A stretch of 51,214 bases of DNA from Isotricha intestinalis (Eukaryota; Ciliophora; Litostomatea; Vestibuliferida; Isotrichidae). The stretch lies in contig JAJJLU010003571.1 in NCBI GenBank assembly GCA_023807065.1, forward strand, positions 1 to 51,214, written 5' to 3'. The position numbers were made by a program, and so were the translations under genes. The notes under the pieces were generated by a model. The model saw nothing but the letters and a program-made list of their open reading frames with translations, ran no database searches and was not told the origin of the DNA. Of this stretch, positions 28,618 through 39,800 are shown one piece after another (position 1 is the stretch's first letter; every line of letters begins with the position of its first letter).

Positions 28618-30256
28618 ATGAAGGCAAATAAAGTTGGAAATTATCGTTTTTTTAGAACATTAGGAGAAGGTTCATTTGCAAAAGTCAAACGTAAATTTTA
28701 AAATATAAAATATAAATAATAACTTTTTAAAAATAGTTGGTGTTCAAGAAATAATAAATCAAAAAGTGGCAGCAAAAATACTTCAAAAATCAGGAATAAA
28801 AGATAAAGAAGTAGAAGATAAAGTAAAACGAGAAATTCGTTTAAATAAATATTTTCGTCATCCAAATATAATAAGATTATATGAAGTAATAGAGACATCA
28901 TCAGAAATAATTTTAATAATGGAATACGCACCTGGAGGTGAATTATTTGATATGATATGTCGTGGAAAGGTAAAATAAATATAATATAATAAATATAGTT
29001 GAATGAAAATGAAGCAAGACGTATATTCCAGCAAATAATATTTGGAGTTGAATATTTACATACACATCAAGTATCTCATAGAGATTTAAAACCAGAAAAT
29101 ATATTATTAGATGAAAATAATAATGTTAAAATAGCAGATTTTGGTTTAAGTAATATAATGAGAGATGGTATATTTCTTTATTCTTCATGTGGTTCACCAA
29201 ATTATGCAACACCAGAATTAATTAATGGAAAATTTTATAATGGAGCTTCAATTGATATTTGGTCTTGTGGTGTTATATTATATACTTTATTAACTGGAGC
29301 TCTTCCTTTCGATGAAAAACAAATACCTAAATTATATCAAAAGATTCGAGAATGTAAATATATTATTCCACAAATTTTAAGTGAACCTGCAAAAGATTTA
29401 ATTTTTAGAATGTTACAAAAAGAACCTATTAATAGGATTAGTATACCTGAAATTAAACAACATAAATGGTTTAATAATAAGTTAAGTTTATATCAAATTA
29501 TTGATAATTATAAATTTATTTATGGAAGTAGAAATCATGTTGATTTGGAAATTATTGAAGAAATGAAAAAATTAGAAAAAATTAATTTTGAAGGTTATAA
29601 TGATGAACAAATTAAACAAGCTATTATAAATAGAGAAAAAAAAGAATTTTGTGTTATTTATGAATTTTTAGAAACAAAAAAAAATGAAAAGTTAACAAAA
29701 GAAAGAACAACAACATTAAAAAGTAAGAATAAAATTTTAATAATAATTAACATTATAATTTAATAAATAAATAGATGATGTAAATTTCTTTAAGAGAATT
29801 CAATTAACTGAAAAAACAGAAAATGTTCTTCAAAAATTAAAGGAAAAATTTCAGCAGAAAAATATGGAAAATATAACTCAAGATAATATTCAAGATATTC
29901 ATCAAGTGAAAAAAAAAGGAGATGAACTTTGGAGAGTTGGAATTATTTGTAAAAAAGATCCTTACTTTTTAGCTCATGAAATATTAAAATGTTTAGAAAA
30001 AAATGGTTATGAATGGAAAATTATTTCTAGTTCTTATAAAATCAAATGTAGAAAAAAAAGAAGTGAAAGTGAAAAAGAAAATAATCCAAATTGTTTAAAT
30101 GTTTTAATTCAAATTTTTGGTAATGTTGATCCTAAAGAAAAAGATGAATATTTAATTGATTTACATAAATTAAGTGGAGGAATTATGGAATTTTTGGAAT
30201 TTTCTAGTAATTTCTTATCTACTATTCAAAGTGCTAATTTGATTGTATTAAAATAA
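28618..30256 (+). CDS. AMPK/SNF1 catalytic alpha subunit (four exons)
   Basis: Exons 28618-28690, 28737-28969, 28999-29722 and 29775-30256 give a 503-aa kinase, the energy-stress sensor's catalytic subunit. Exon 1 holds LGEGSFAKVK; the catalytic Lys is K38 (VAAKIL). HRDLKPEN (Asp131), ADFGLSN (from 148) and CGSPNYATPELI are intact. The activation-loop residue equal to Thr172 is a serine (FLYSSCG, Ser164). After the kinase lobe comes a helical region (EEMKKLEKINFEGYNDEQIKQA), a UBA-like autoinhibitory element. The C-terminal domain, opening ELWRVGIICKKDP and containing EWKIISSSYKIKCRKKR, matches the alpha-CTD that binds the beta and gamma subunits. Introns are 46, 29 and 52 nt. The NEK gene faces it tail to tail, 137 bp away. 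Confidence 0.93.
28691..28736 (+). other. 46-nt intron 1 of the AMPK gene
   Basis: It runs from GTAAATTTT to AAAAATAG. Splicing joins AAA-C to TT-GGT and restores AKVKLGVQE in the glycine-rich loop region. Confidence 0.88.
28970..28998 (+). other. 29-nt intron 2 of the AMPK gene
   Basis: It runs from GTAAAATAA to AAATATAG, phase 0, between CGT-GGA-AAG and TTG-AAT-GAA. It restores CRGKLNENEARR, the usual linker to the helix before HRD. Confidence 0.88.
29723..29774 (+). other. 52-nt intron 3 of the AMPK gene
   Basis: It runs from GTAAGAATA to AAATAG. Splicing joins AAA-A to AT-GAT-GTA, giving TLKNDVNFFKRI and an open frame through to the C-terminal domain. Confidence 0.85.
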
Positions 30257-30393
30257 TTATTTAATTATGTAATAAATTTAAATTTTAGGGTTTTATTTAT
30301 TATGTTCTTTTTAAAGAGTTTTTTTATTTTTAGTTTTTTTTCAATAATTTAAATTTATATTTTGTTATATATAGAAGTAAATTTATATTGTTT

Positions 30394-32592
30394 TTATTCA
30401 TTCCATAAAAATACTCTTGGACCTCCTCTTGATTTATTACTTTTATTTCCATAATTATTATTGTTAAAATTCATTTTTTCTATTGAATATTTTGGTTTAT
30501 AATTATTGTTGTTATTAAAATTATTATAATTATTATTCATATAATTTTTATTATAATTCAAATTATTATAATTATTAAGATGAATATTATTATTATTAAT
30601 TAAATTATTATAATTATTAAAGAAATTATTATTATTGTGATTATTCAAATAATTATTATTATTTAAATATTTCAATTGAATTGGTATATTATTGTATAAT
30701 CTTTCAGATCCTTTTTTTTGATATTCTATTTTTCCATATGTTATTTTCCTATTTTTATAATCTTCATTTTTTTGAAATTGAAATACTGGATAATTGTTTT
30801 GAACTTTATTAAAATAATTATAATTTGCAGAAGGAGGTCTTTTCTTTATTTTATTTTCATTCATAAAATCTGGTTTTTTATTTACATCTTTTAATTCTAA
30901 TAATTTTAAATTTTTATTCATTTCTAATTCTTTTTTTTTTTCATTTTTTTCTCTTTCTTTTTCAATATATTCATTCAAATAATTTCTATTCACAAAAATA
31001 TTTTCATTATTCTTATTGATGTTGTCATTATTATTTTGGAAATAAATATAATTAGAATTATTTCTAATTTGAAGTAGTCTTGATGCTTCTGATTGAGGTC
31101 TATAATTTAATAAATTATTTGATGGAATATTATTTACTGGAAATACTTCTTTTTCTGTTGAAGGTTTCGAAATTTGATTTAAAGGAATTTTCATTTTTTC
31201 ATTATTTTTTTCCATTTTTTCTATTTGATTATTTGAAGGAGTTTCTGAATTTTTAATATTTTCATTTTCTGTTTTTATTGGTGTTTCTTTAATTAATTTA
31301 GGTTCATTTTTCTTTTCATTATCATTATACAAATTATTATATTTATTTCTATTTTCTTCTAATTTACTTTTAATTTTATTATAATATTCAGTAAAAAGAT
31401 CATTTCCATTTTTATTATTATCATTATTATATTTATTACTATAGTTATTATTTTTATATCCATAATTAGGATTTTTATTAACATTATAATCTAAATTCCT
31501 TATATTCCCACCATTATTATTATCATTTCTTTTATCACTTTCATTAATATTATTTTTAGGAGTATTTTCTTCTTTTTCTTTTTTCATAGTTTTCATCAAA
31601 GTTTGATAAAAAGTATGTTTTGCAGTTTCAAACTCATCATTCTTCATCATTTCTTCTTCTCTTTTAGTTCTTTCTATATATTTCTTAGGTAAATTATTAT
31701 TAATTTCTTTCATATTTCTCGGAATTTTAATAGTTTGCATTAATAAAGCTTTATTATTTTCACAAAAATCTTCTTCTTTAAAATTCATTTCTTTCATTTT
31801 CCTTTTCAAAATATCACTTCCTAAAATTCTTTTAGCATCCCATCTTTTATCAGGATTAACAACAATCATCATTTTAAGTAAATTTCTTAAATCATCAGAA
31901 TAAATACTATTAATATCATTATATTTCCCTTTAATAATATTATTAAATAATTCTTTGAAATTAGTGCCTCTAAAAGGAGGATGTAAAGTGCAAATTTCAT
32001 AAATAATACATCCAGCACTCCAAATATCACATTTAAAATTATAAGGATGATCTTTCCAAATTTCAGGAGGAGCATAATAAGGAGTTCCAGTTTGAGTATA
32101 TGCCATTCCATTTTTTGATATAATTGAAACATTTAAATCTCCTATTTTCAATATATTATTTTTTAAAAGAAACAAATTTGCACTTTTTAAATCTCTATGC
32201 ATTATTCCATTTTCATGTAAATAATTTATTCCTTCTAATAATTGAATTACCCAATTCCAAATTGTTTTCTCTGTAAATAATATTCTTTCTCTAATATTAT
32301 TTTTTATTTTTATTGATATATCACCATCATCTGCATATTCCATTATTATATTTAATGTTTTAGAATCTTCATCAAAAAATGATTCTTTGTAACCTATTAT
32401 GTTTTTATGGGATAATGATGCTAATATTCTTATTTCATTTAATGAATTTTTTTTGTCTTTTTCTTTTAATTGAGCTATTTTTATTTGCTTTAATGCATAT
32501 ATTTTCTTGTCTGATTTTCTTTGCACTTTATGAACTGAACCAAATGATCCTTTTCCTAAGAGTTCTTTTATATAAAAATCATTTAATGACAT
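30394..32592 (-). CDS. NEK-family (NIMA-related) protein kinase
   Basis: A 732-aa protein with an N-terminal NEK kinase domain (about 6-265) and a long Asn/Lys-rich tail. It has LGKGSFGSVHKV (12-23), the catalytic lysine K35 (YALKQI), HRDLKSAN (132-139) and GTPYYAPPEIW. The DFG motif is replaced by DLN (residues 152-154, GDLNVS); the metal-binding Asp is kept, and my recollection is that the same variant occurs in algal FA2-type NEKs. NEKs of this type act at basal bodies, cilia and microtubules. The tail has charged stretches (EKEREKNEKKKELEMNKNL, about 540-560), Asn runs near the C terminus, and ends GGPRVFLWNE with a TGA stop. The substrate and cell-cycle role are not visible from sequence. 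Confidence 0.92.
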   Translation of the reverse strand: MSLNDFYIKELLGKGSFGSVHKVQRKSDKKIYALKQIKIAQLKEKDKKNSLNEIRILASLSHKNIIGYKESFFDEDSKTLNIIMEYADDGDISIKIKNNIRERILFTEKTIWNWVIQLLEGINYLHENGIMHRDLKSANLFLLKNNILKIGDLNVSIISKNGMAYTQTGTPYYAPPEIWKDHPYNFKCDIWSAGCIIYEICTLHPPFRGTNFKELFNNIIKGKYNDINSIYSDDLRNLLKMMIVVNPDKRWDAKRILGSDILKRKMKEMNFKEEDFCENNKALLMQTIKIPRNMKEINNNLPKKYIERTKREEEMMKNDEFETAKHTFYQTLMKTMKKEKEENTPKNNINESDKRNDNNNGGNIRNLDYNVNKNPNYGYKNNNYSNKYNNDNNKNGNDLFTEYYNKIKSKLEENRNKYNNLYNDNEKKNEPKLIKETPIKTENENIKNSETPSNNQIEKMEKNNEKMKIPLNQISKPSTEKEVFPVNNIPSNNLLNYRPQSEASRLLQIRNNSNYIYFQNNNDNINKNNENIFVNRNYLNEYIEKEREKNEKKKELEMNKNLKLLELKDVNKKPDFMNENKIKKRPPSANYNYFNKVQNNYPVFQFQKNEDYKNRKITYGKIEYQKKGSERLYNNIPIQLKYLNNNNYLNNHNNNNFFNNYNNLINNNNIHLNNYNNLNYNKNYMNNNYNNFNNNNNYKPKYSIEKMNFNNNNYGNKSNKSRGGPRVFLWNE

Positions 32593-33422
32593 TTTTTTTT
32601 TGTTTTTTTTTGAGGTTTTTTGATTATATTTTTATTTGTTTTAAATTATTATTTTTCTTTTGGGGTTTTTATTTTTTTTTAAATTTTATATATTCTTTTT
32701 ATATGTTATAATTTGTTGGAATGGTTTTCCTTAAAAATTTTTTGAAAATTCTATTCCACTTTGTTCAAATTGAATAAATTTTAAGAAAAATAATATAAAA
32801 ATTATTTTAAATTCATCATCAAAATTAAACTTATGTATAATATTAAATAAGATAATTGATATACAACAACAATAAATGTATCAAAATTACAATATTTCCC
32901 AATTATGAGTTAAAAAAACGACTTAATTTTAATAATATTAAAGATAAATCAAAAAGACAAAAAAACAAATATAATTCCTATAATAAAAATATATTAAAAA
33001 TGTCTGATAAGAAGACTCTATTTGAGCTTTTTGAAATAATTATATATTTTGTTAAAATTAAATCATTAATTTCAATAATTTATTAATAATTATATTTTTA
33101 AAAACTTAATTATTAATATCTTTATTTTCAGAACTAAATTTTATATATACTGTCATTTGATTCTTTTCATTTTTTAATACAATTTTTTCTTCGTTTTATT
33201 GTTAAAAAAAAAATACCTAATAAAGAATATATTAATAATATTAAACAAACTTCTTTTCCATATCAAAAAAACAAATTTATACAGAAATAAGGTATTATAT
33301 AGAAAAAAATATTATAAAAATAAATGAGTATATATTTTCTTAAATTTCCAATAATAATAAAAATGAAACAATAAAAAAAATTAAAACCATATATCCCAAT
33401 CAAACAAAAATTAAATTCAACT
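32593..33422. other. 830-bp spacer with weak coding-like scraps
   Basis: A plus-strand frame at 32856-33086 (76 aa, Lys/Asn/Ile-rich) and, further on near 33200-33297, a short frame ending YINNIKQTSFPYQKNKFIQK might be fragments of one small gene. I find no splice arrangement that joins them and no recognisable domain. The rest is A/T runs. Confidence 0.3.
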
Positions 33423-33815
33423 TTAATCATAATCTTTAGGAATTCTTTTATCAAAATTAAGTGTTGGAGAAGCTCCAATATCACAATCATCTAAAACAAT
33501 ATCATTTTCTTCTTCTTCTTTTTTTTCGATTTTTTTTTGTTTTTTCTTTTTATGTTGATGTCTTCTTTTTAAATCCATTAAACCTGAATCAGCAGGAGAA
33601 GACATATCAGTAATTCCAGACATAACTTTTAATGTTTCTACTAATTTTCTTAAATCATGATCTTTTGCATATTCTTCTAAATCTACTCTTAAATCTGGTT
33701 CTTTTGTTATTATACATTCTTTCATTGTTTTTCTCTCTTCATCTGTTATTAATCCTTCTTTTTTACATTGAGTTATTAATGATAATATTTCACTGTAACT
33801 ATATTTGTAATCCAT
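33423..33815 (-). CDS. Small protein with helical N terminus and Lys/Glu tail
   Basis: A 130-aa frame starting MDYKYSYSEILSLI. The first 70 residues are well ordered (KEGLITDEERKTMKECII; DLRKLVETLKVMSG) and look like a short helical domain. A basic run (RRHQHKKKKQKK) and an acidic run follow, and the C terminus is FDKRIPKDYD. No family recognised with confidence. It lies 93 bp downstream of the 962-aa gene's stop, on the same strand. The balanced composition of the N-terminal half makes it a credible gene. Confidence 0.7.
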   Translation of the reverse strand: MDYKYSYSEILSLITQCKKEGLITDEERKTMKECIITKEPDLRVDLEEYAKDHDLRKLVETLKVMSGITDMSSPADSGLMDLKRRHQHKKKKQKKIEKKEEEENDIVLDDCDIGASPTLNFDKRIPKDYD

Positions 33816-33908
33816 TTTTTTATTTGTTTTTTTTAAATGTGTTTTTTTTTTGTTTTTTTTTATTTATATAATAATAATATTTTATTATTTATTTTTTATA
33901 TGTTTTTT

Positions 33909-36797
33909 TTAATCTAAAAAGTCAACGTCGCTGAATTCGTTTTCATCTATTTGGGAATTTATTTTAAAGTTTCTTAATAATTTTTTCTTTTTAGATTTTT
34001 CATTAGAATCAATATTATTTTTTTTATTCTCTGAATCAATTCTATATGAATTTACAGTAAATACAGGATTATTATCATTTCCTTCAATAAATACAGGAGT
34101 ATTTTTCCTTGTAGGAGAAAAATTATCATTTATAATATTATCATTAAATTTATTTTGAGGAGACAAAGGGAAAATATTTTCTTCCGAAGGTAAATTATTA
34201 TCTAAAATTTCATCTGGATTATCTCCATTTATTGAATTTATTAAATTTTTTAAATTTGAATTATTAATATAATTATAAGTCCTTTTATTTGATTTATCAT
34301 TTGAAAGTGCATTCATTATATTTGATTCAAAACCCTTATTTATTGAACTATCATTATTATTATTGATATTTATTCTATCAATATCTTTTTTATTTTGTTT
34401 TTCTTTTAATTCTTTCCTTTTATTTAATTGATTAAAATTATCATCAATAATTTGTTTTTTTTCTGGGCTTCTATTATTGATATTGCAATATCCATGAGAA
34501 TTTTTTTTATATGGTTGAGAGAATAAAGATTGGTTATTTAGTTCATTATTAAATTTTGATGTACTAAATGAATCATTGTTACTTTCATTAAAACTTGAAA
34601 AAAAATTTTCAATGTTTTTATTATTATTTGAATTATAATAATTATTATCTTCTTCATTATTTTGATCAGGAATTAAATAATGACTAAAACTTCCATTTAT
34701 TAAATGATTACTGTTTTGACTTTTTAAAGTATTTTCACTACTTAATGTTATAATTTCAGCCTTCATATATTCTTCAAAAACATTATTATTATTATTCTCA
34801 TTAGTAACATTATTATTATTATTTTCTTTAATTTTATTGTTATTATTATTGTAATTTATATTATTTTTATTATAAAAAGTATCTTGATAGAAATTATTAT
34901 TAAATGTATTCTGATTGTTTTGACTTATATGAACATCTTCTAATGAAGAAAGGCTATTAATTTTAGGTTTTTGAATAATACTTTCTTTTGGTGGTTCTGT
35001 TTTATTTATTATGTTTTCTTTATAAATTCCCTCATCTGTTATATTTCCTTCGTCTGTTATATTTCCATCATCTGATAAATCTAATGTAAATACCATTTTT
35101 TTTTTAGATTTATTTTTTTTTCCCTTTTTTTTTGTTTTTTTATCTGTACTATTATCAGATATTAATATTTGTAAATTTGAATTTCCTTCAATTGTCTTTA
35201 ATTGTTTTTTTTCATTAATTTTCTCTTTAATATTGGTATTATAATTATTATATTTATTAGTGTTATTATTCTCAATAATATTATTATTTTCAATATTATA
35301 ATTATATATATTTTTCGTGTAATTATTATTATCTTTTATATTTTCTTTATTTTTTAAATTATTTGAATTTATACTTTCTTGATTTTCTCTTTTTGTTTTT
35401 GAATTACTTCTTTTTTTTTCATTATTTTTCTTTTCAAAGCTATTATCATTTAATTTATTTTTCTTTTCATTTTCTTTTTTTATATTATATAATTTTAAAT
35501 AAGAACCTTCATCCTTTTTATTATTATTATCTAAATTTTCTTTATTTTGAAAATTTTTTGATAATCCATAATAATCAATTAATTCTTGAGTATTAACTTT
35601 ATCAATATTTATTCCTGGTTGAGGTGAATTTGCTCTTTTTCCCTTAACTCCATTGAAAGGAATACTACCTAAATTTTGCTTTTTATTATTATTTTGATAA
35701 TTATATGAAGTTCTATCTTTACTTATTATTAATTTATTATTTTGTTGAGGAGAAATACATTTTCTTTGATATTTTTTTGGAATATTTATTTTTCCTTTAT
35801 TTAATTTATTATTATTTGTATTCTGGGAAGAATAATTATTTTTATTGATTAAATTAATATTATTATTATTAATGTTATAATTATTTGAAAAGAATTTTTC
35901 TTCATTTTTATTGATTTTAAAAATATTATTGTTAGAATTATTATTATTAGAAGAGAATTTTTTAACATCATAAATGTTAATATTATTATTATTATTATTG
36001 ATATTTGAAGAATTATTTTCTTTATTTATTCTATTTATTTTCGAAATATTTTTATTTTCAAATGAAATATTTTCTTTTTTAATTCTAGGTGAATTATTAA
36101 TTTTATTATTATTAAATATATATTCATTTTCCTTCTCTAAAGAATTAGATCTAGAACCATTTAAAGTAAAATTATTTTTATTTCCAATTCTAATTGTTTT
36201 CATATTTTTAGAAGAAGGCTTTACTTTATGAACAGTATTATTTCCATTAATAGTAGTTGACATTGAAGTAATATTAAGTTCAGAAGCACGACTTCCTGGT
36301 CTTGAATTAGTTTCTTTTAAACTTTCAACCCGAGAATTCATTTCATTTGAACTTTCAATGTTTAAAAAATTTAAATCAGTACTTAATTTTGAACTAAATC
36401 TATCATTTTTTATTTGTTTCTTTTTATAAATTTGAGAATTATTTAATTTATTATTTAAGTTTGTTAAATATAAATCATATATTTCTTCTAAGTTTTTATT
36501 TTGACAATTATGAGATTCTCCATTTATATTTGGATCAATTATATCTATTATTGATTGTATGTATTGAAAACTTTCTTCAAAATTTAATTTATTTTCTAAA
36601 TTTGAAATATTTGGAATAAAATGAAAACTTATATTATTTGTTTTATTTAAATTTTCTATGACAAATTTATTACATATATTTGCAAAAAAATCTGTAATCT
36701 CTTCAGAATCATTAATAATTTTACTTATATTTGAATATTTATCCTTTTTTTGTTTTAAATTCCTCCTTTCTTTATTAGAATTATTTTTCATATTCAA
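33909..36797 (-). CDS. Large Asn-rich, mostly disordered protein
   Basis: A 962-aa single frame with extreme Asn content and Asn runs encoded by AAT/AAC. Ordered patches are few: residues about 29-60 (ISKIINDSEEITDFFANICN), 75-95, and a short block NTQELIDYYGLSKNF (about 405). NSRPGSRASELN near 165 is a basic Ser/Pro patch of the type that binds microtubule-tip proteins, but no SxIP is certain. There is a tandem repeat of DEGNITDE type at about residue 570-590. The C terminus is acidic (ENEFSDVDFLD). It starts 65 bp from the start of the divergent 1281-aa coiled-coil gene, suggesting a shared promoter. Function unknown. Confidence 0.75.
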   Translation of the reverse strand: MNMKNNSNKERRNLKQKKDKYSNISKIINDSEEITDFFANICNKFVIENLNKTNNISFHFIPNISNLENKLNFEESFQYIQSIIDIIDPNINGESHNCQNKNLEEIYDLYLTNLNNKLNNSQIYKKKQIKNDRFSSKLSTDLNFLNIESSNEMNSRVESLKETNSRPGSRASELNITSMSTTINGNNTVHKVKPSSKNMKTIRIGNKNNFTLNGSRSNSLEKENEYIFNNNKINNSPRIKKENISFENKNISKINRINKENNSSNINNNNNNINIYDVKKFSSNNNNSNNNIFKINKNEEKFFSNNYNINNNNINLINKNNYSSQNTNNNKLNKGKINIPKKYQRKCISPQQNNKLIISKDRTSYNYQNNNKKQNLGSIPFNGVKGKRANSPQPGINIDKVNTQELIDYYGLSKNFQNKENLDNNNKKDEGSYLKLYNIKKENEKKNKLNDNSFEKKNNEKKRSNSKTKRENQESINSNNLKNKENIKDNNNYTKNIYNYNIENNNIIENNNTNKYNNYNTNIKEKINEKKQLKTIEGNSNLQILISDNSTDKKTKKKGKKNKSKKKMVFTLDLSDDGNITDEGNITDEGIYKENIINKTEPPKESIIQKPKINSLSSLEDVHISQNNQNTFNNNFYQDTFYNKNNINYNNNNNKIKENNNNNVTNENNNNNVFEEYMKAEIITLSSENTLKSQNSNHLINGSFSHYLIPDQNNEEDNNYYNSNNNKNIENFFSSFNESNNDSFSTSKFNNELNNQSLFSQPYKKNSHGYCNINNRSPEKKQIIDDNFNQLNKRKELKEKQNKKDIDRININNNNDSSINKGFESNIMNALSNDKSNKRTYNYINNSNLKNLINSINGDNPDEILDNNLPSEENIFPLSPQNKFNDNIINDNFSPTRKNTPVFIEGNDNNPVFTVNSYRIDSENKKNNIDSNEKSKKKKLLRNFKINSQIDENEFSDVDFLD

Positions 36798-36862
36798 TTA
36801 GTTAAATATTATTATATAATATATATTTCACATTAAATTAAATAAAATTTTAAATTAAAATA
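36798..36862. promoter_or_regulatory. 65-bp divergent intergenic region (putative bidirectional promoter)
   Basis: This separates the start codons of two divergent long genes (962 aa and 1281 aa). At only 65 bp of A/T-rich sequence, both 5' leaders and core promoters must overlap. No TATA or initiator element stands out against the background. Confidence 0.4.
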
Positions 36863-39800
36863 ATGGAAGATTTTAATTTTGCAAATGAACTTTTTAAAAT
36901 TCAGAAATTAGGATATGAACGTGAAGAACATTTTGTAACCTTAATAAATTCATTATCAAGTTCAATAAAAAATTATATGAAATCATTTAGAGATATAATA
37001 CGTTCATTAGCAGAAAACACTCAATTTTTTATAAATGAATTAGTCAAATGTAAATCAAATATAAATGAAATAAATAAAATTTTAGGAACAATATCCAATC
37101 ATAATTTATCTAAAATTTTAAAAGACAGAAACAATCAAACAATTCAAGGAATGGATAATTTATATAAAATAAATCAAGAAATGATTAATGAAATAAAAGA
37201 ATTAGACAATTCAAATATAAATTTTTACGATCAAGCAAAAGAAATTTTTAAACAATTAAAAGATGTTCATAATAGAAAATTAGAAGATTTAAATAAAATG
37301 ATAGAACAATCAAAATATGAATTTACTCCATATAAAAGTCAAAATTTAAAAAGAACAAATCAAAAAATAAGAAATCAAAGTGTTTCTCCAAAAAATAAAA
37401 TAAATCAAAATATAAATAATAATACAAAAACAAATTATCAAACTTATTCAAGTGTTATGCATCATTCAAAACAAAGTCAATCAAATGATCATTACTCAAA
37501 TAAAGGAAAAAAAAATAATCAAAAGAATATAAATACAAATATAAGCAATAATAATATTAGTACTTCTCAATTTAATGATACTAGAGAAAATTCTAATATT
37601 ACTATGTTAACTGAAATAAATAAAGAATTAAAAATTGAATTGGAAACTACAAAAAATGAAAATGATGAATTAAAAAAAAATATTATGACTTTAAAAACTT
37701 CTTTTAATAAATTAAAAAATACTCTTCCTAAATCAAAGAGTTTAAGAAATTTCCTTTCTCCAAAAAATGAAATGGATTTAAATGATAATAATTACAATTT
37801 ATATAATAATAATTATGAATTAGCTAATGATATATTAAATTTCTTGCAAAAAATGAAAGATTTACAAACTGCTATTATGAAAAAAAATCCTAATGTCAAT
37901 GAAATGAAAAAAGATTTTGAAAGGTTTAAAAAAGAATTAAAAGATAAAGCAATTGAAAATTCTGGGAAAGAATATTTAAAAAGTAAAACAAGTTCAAAAA
38001 AAGAATTAAATGAAAATGAAAATGAAATAAATATGAATTTAATCAAAGAAGAAAATGAAACTTTAAAAAATAAAATCAAAGAATTAGAAAATATAATAAG
38101 AAAATTAAATACAAATAATGATAATACAAAAAATAATAATATTAATGAAAATAAAAGAGGATTATCTAATCAAGCTAAATTAAAAGATTTTGAAAATAAA
38201 ATATCAAATTTAAGAAATGAAAATGAAAAATTAAAGAAAAATATAAAAGAAAATGAAGAAACAATAAAAAAATTATCGAATGATTTACAAAAAAAAGAAC
38301 AAATATTATCAATGCCAAAAGCAGATAATTCAGAGACTAAAAAAGAAAATGAAAGATTAAAAGCATTATTAGAAGAATGTAAGAATTTAAATTTAAAATA
38401 TAAAACTCAATTAGATGAACATAATAATAAGAATAATGATGATGCTTTTAGAAAATTAAAAAATCAAAAAGAAGAAACTGAAATTAAAAATGAAACTATA
38501 ATGAATGAATTAAGTAATAAAGCTCAACAATTAAATGATATGAAAGATAAAATGAATAAAATTGAAAAAGAAAATAAAGATTTTGAAAATAAAATTTTAT
38601 CTCTTGATTCTGAATTAAAAGAAACTAAAGATATTAATGAAAAATTGCTTAAAGAAAAAGAAGATTTATTATCTATAAATAATAAACTAAAAAATGAAAA
38701 TGATGAAATGATTTTAAAATTAAAAAATAGTGATAATAATAGTTTTAAAAATGAAAAATTAGGTAATAATAAATCTCAAGAACAAATTAATAAATTAAAT
38801 AATGAATGTAATAATTATAAAAATGAAATTCAAAAATTAAATAATGAAATTAAAAAAATATCTAAAAATTTATCTGAAGAAAAAGATAAAATAAAAGAAA
38901 AAGATTCTCAAATTATTTCTTTAAAAATGAATTTAGGTAAAAATATAAATAGAAAAGAAATAGAAGATTTTCAAGAAGAAAATTATAAAAAAGAATTAAT
39001 ATTGTTATCAAATATGATAAAGAATATAAATTCATTATTAAATAATAAACAAAGAGAATTAACAAAAAGTAAACAAAGAAAAAATCAAAATGATGCTTTT
39101 ATAATGGATGAAGATGAAAAAGAAGAAATAGAAAATATATTAAATAATAATAATAATGAAATAAAAGATTTTAAAAGCATTCCAGAATTAATGTCAAAAT
39201 TAAATAATTATAATAAAGAAATAAATCAAAACATAGATTTATTAGTCAATTTAGCTAGAAAATCATTAAGTAATAATAATAATATTCCAAAATTAAATAA
39301 TAATAATAATAGTAATACAGACAATAAAAATCAAAGAATAAATAAAGAATTAGAAAATGAAAATAAATTTTTAAAAGGAATTATTAATGAATGTGTTTCA
39401 ACAATTTTTGAATCAATAAAAGAAAGTGCTCCAAATATGGTTGAAGAAGATGAAAATACTTTTGGAATAAATATTAGAAATAATAATATTCCAATTAATA
39501 TATCTGATAATAATTTCAATGAAAATAATTTTGATCCTGATATTATACAAGATGCTGTTAATAAATTTAAAGAATATAATTCTCAAATAAATGAACAAAT
39601 TAAACAATTACAAGAAGAAAAAAATAATTATGAAAAAGAAGCTCATTCTAATTTAGTTAAAGCAAATGCATATAAAAATGCTTTAGATGATGCAATAAAT
39701 AAAATAAATAATAATATGAATGAAGAAAATAATCAAAAAAATTCAAAAAATGAAGAAAGAACTTTTACTGTAGAAGATTTAGAAAATCCACAAGAAGATA

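Noticed and set aside
32856..33086. 76-aa Lys/Asn/Ile-rich plus-strand frame as a gene
   Set aside because: No domain or balanced composition, and no splice arrangement links it to the coding-like scrap near 33200.
35974..36231. Leu-rich plus-strand frame and similar ones at 13656-13991 and 45813-46064
   Set aside because: Antisense shadows of Asn/Lys/Glu-rich genes; they look like membrane proteins only because of codon complementarity.
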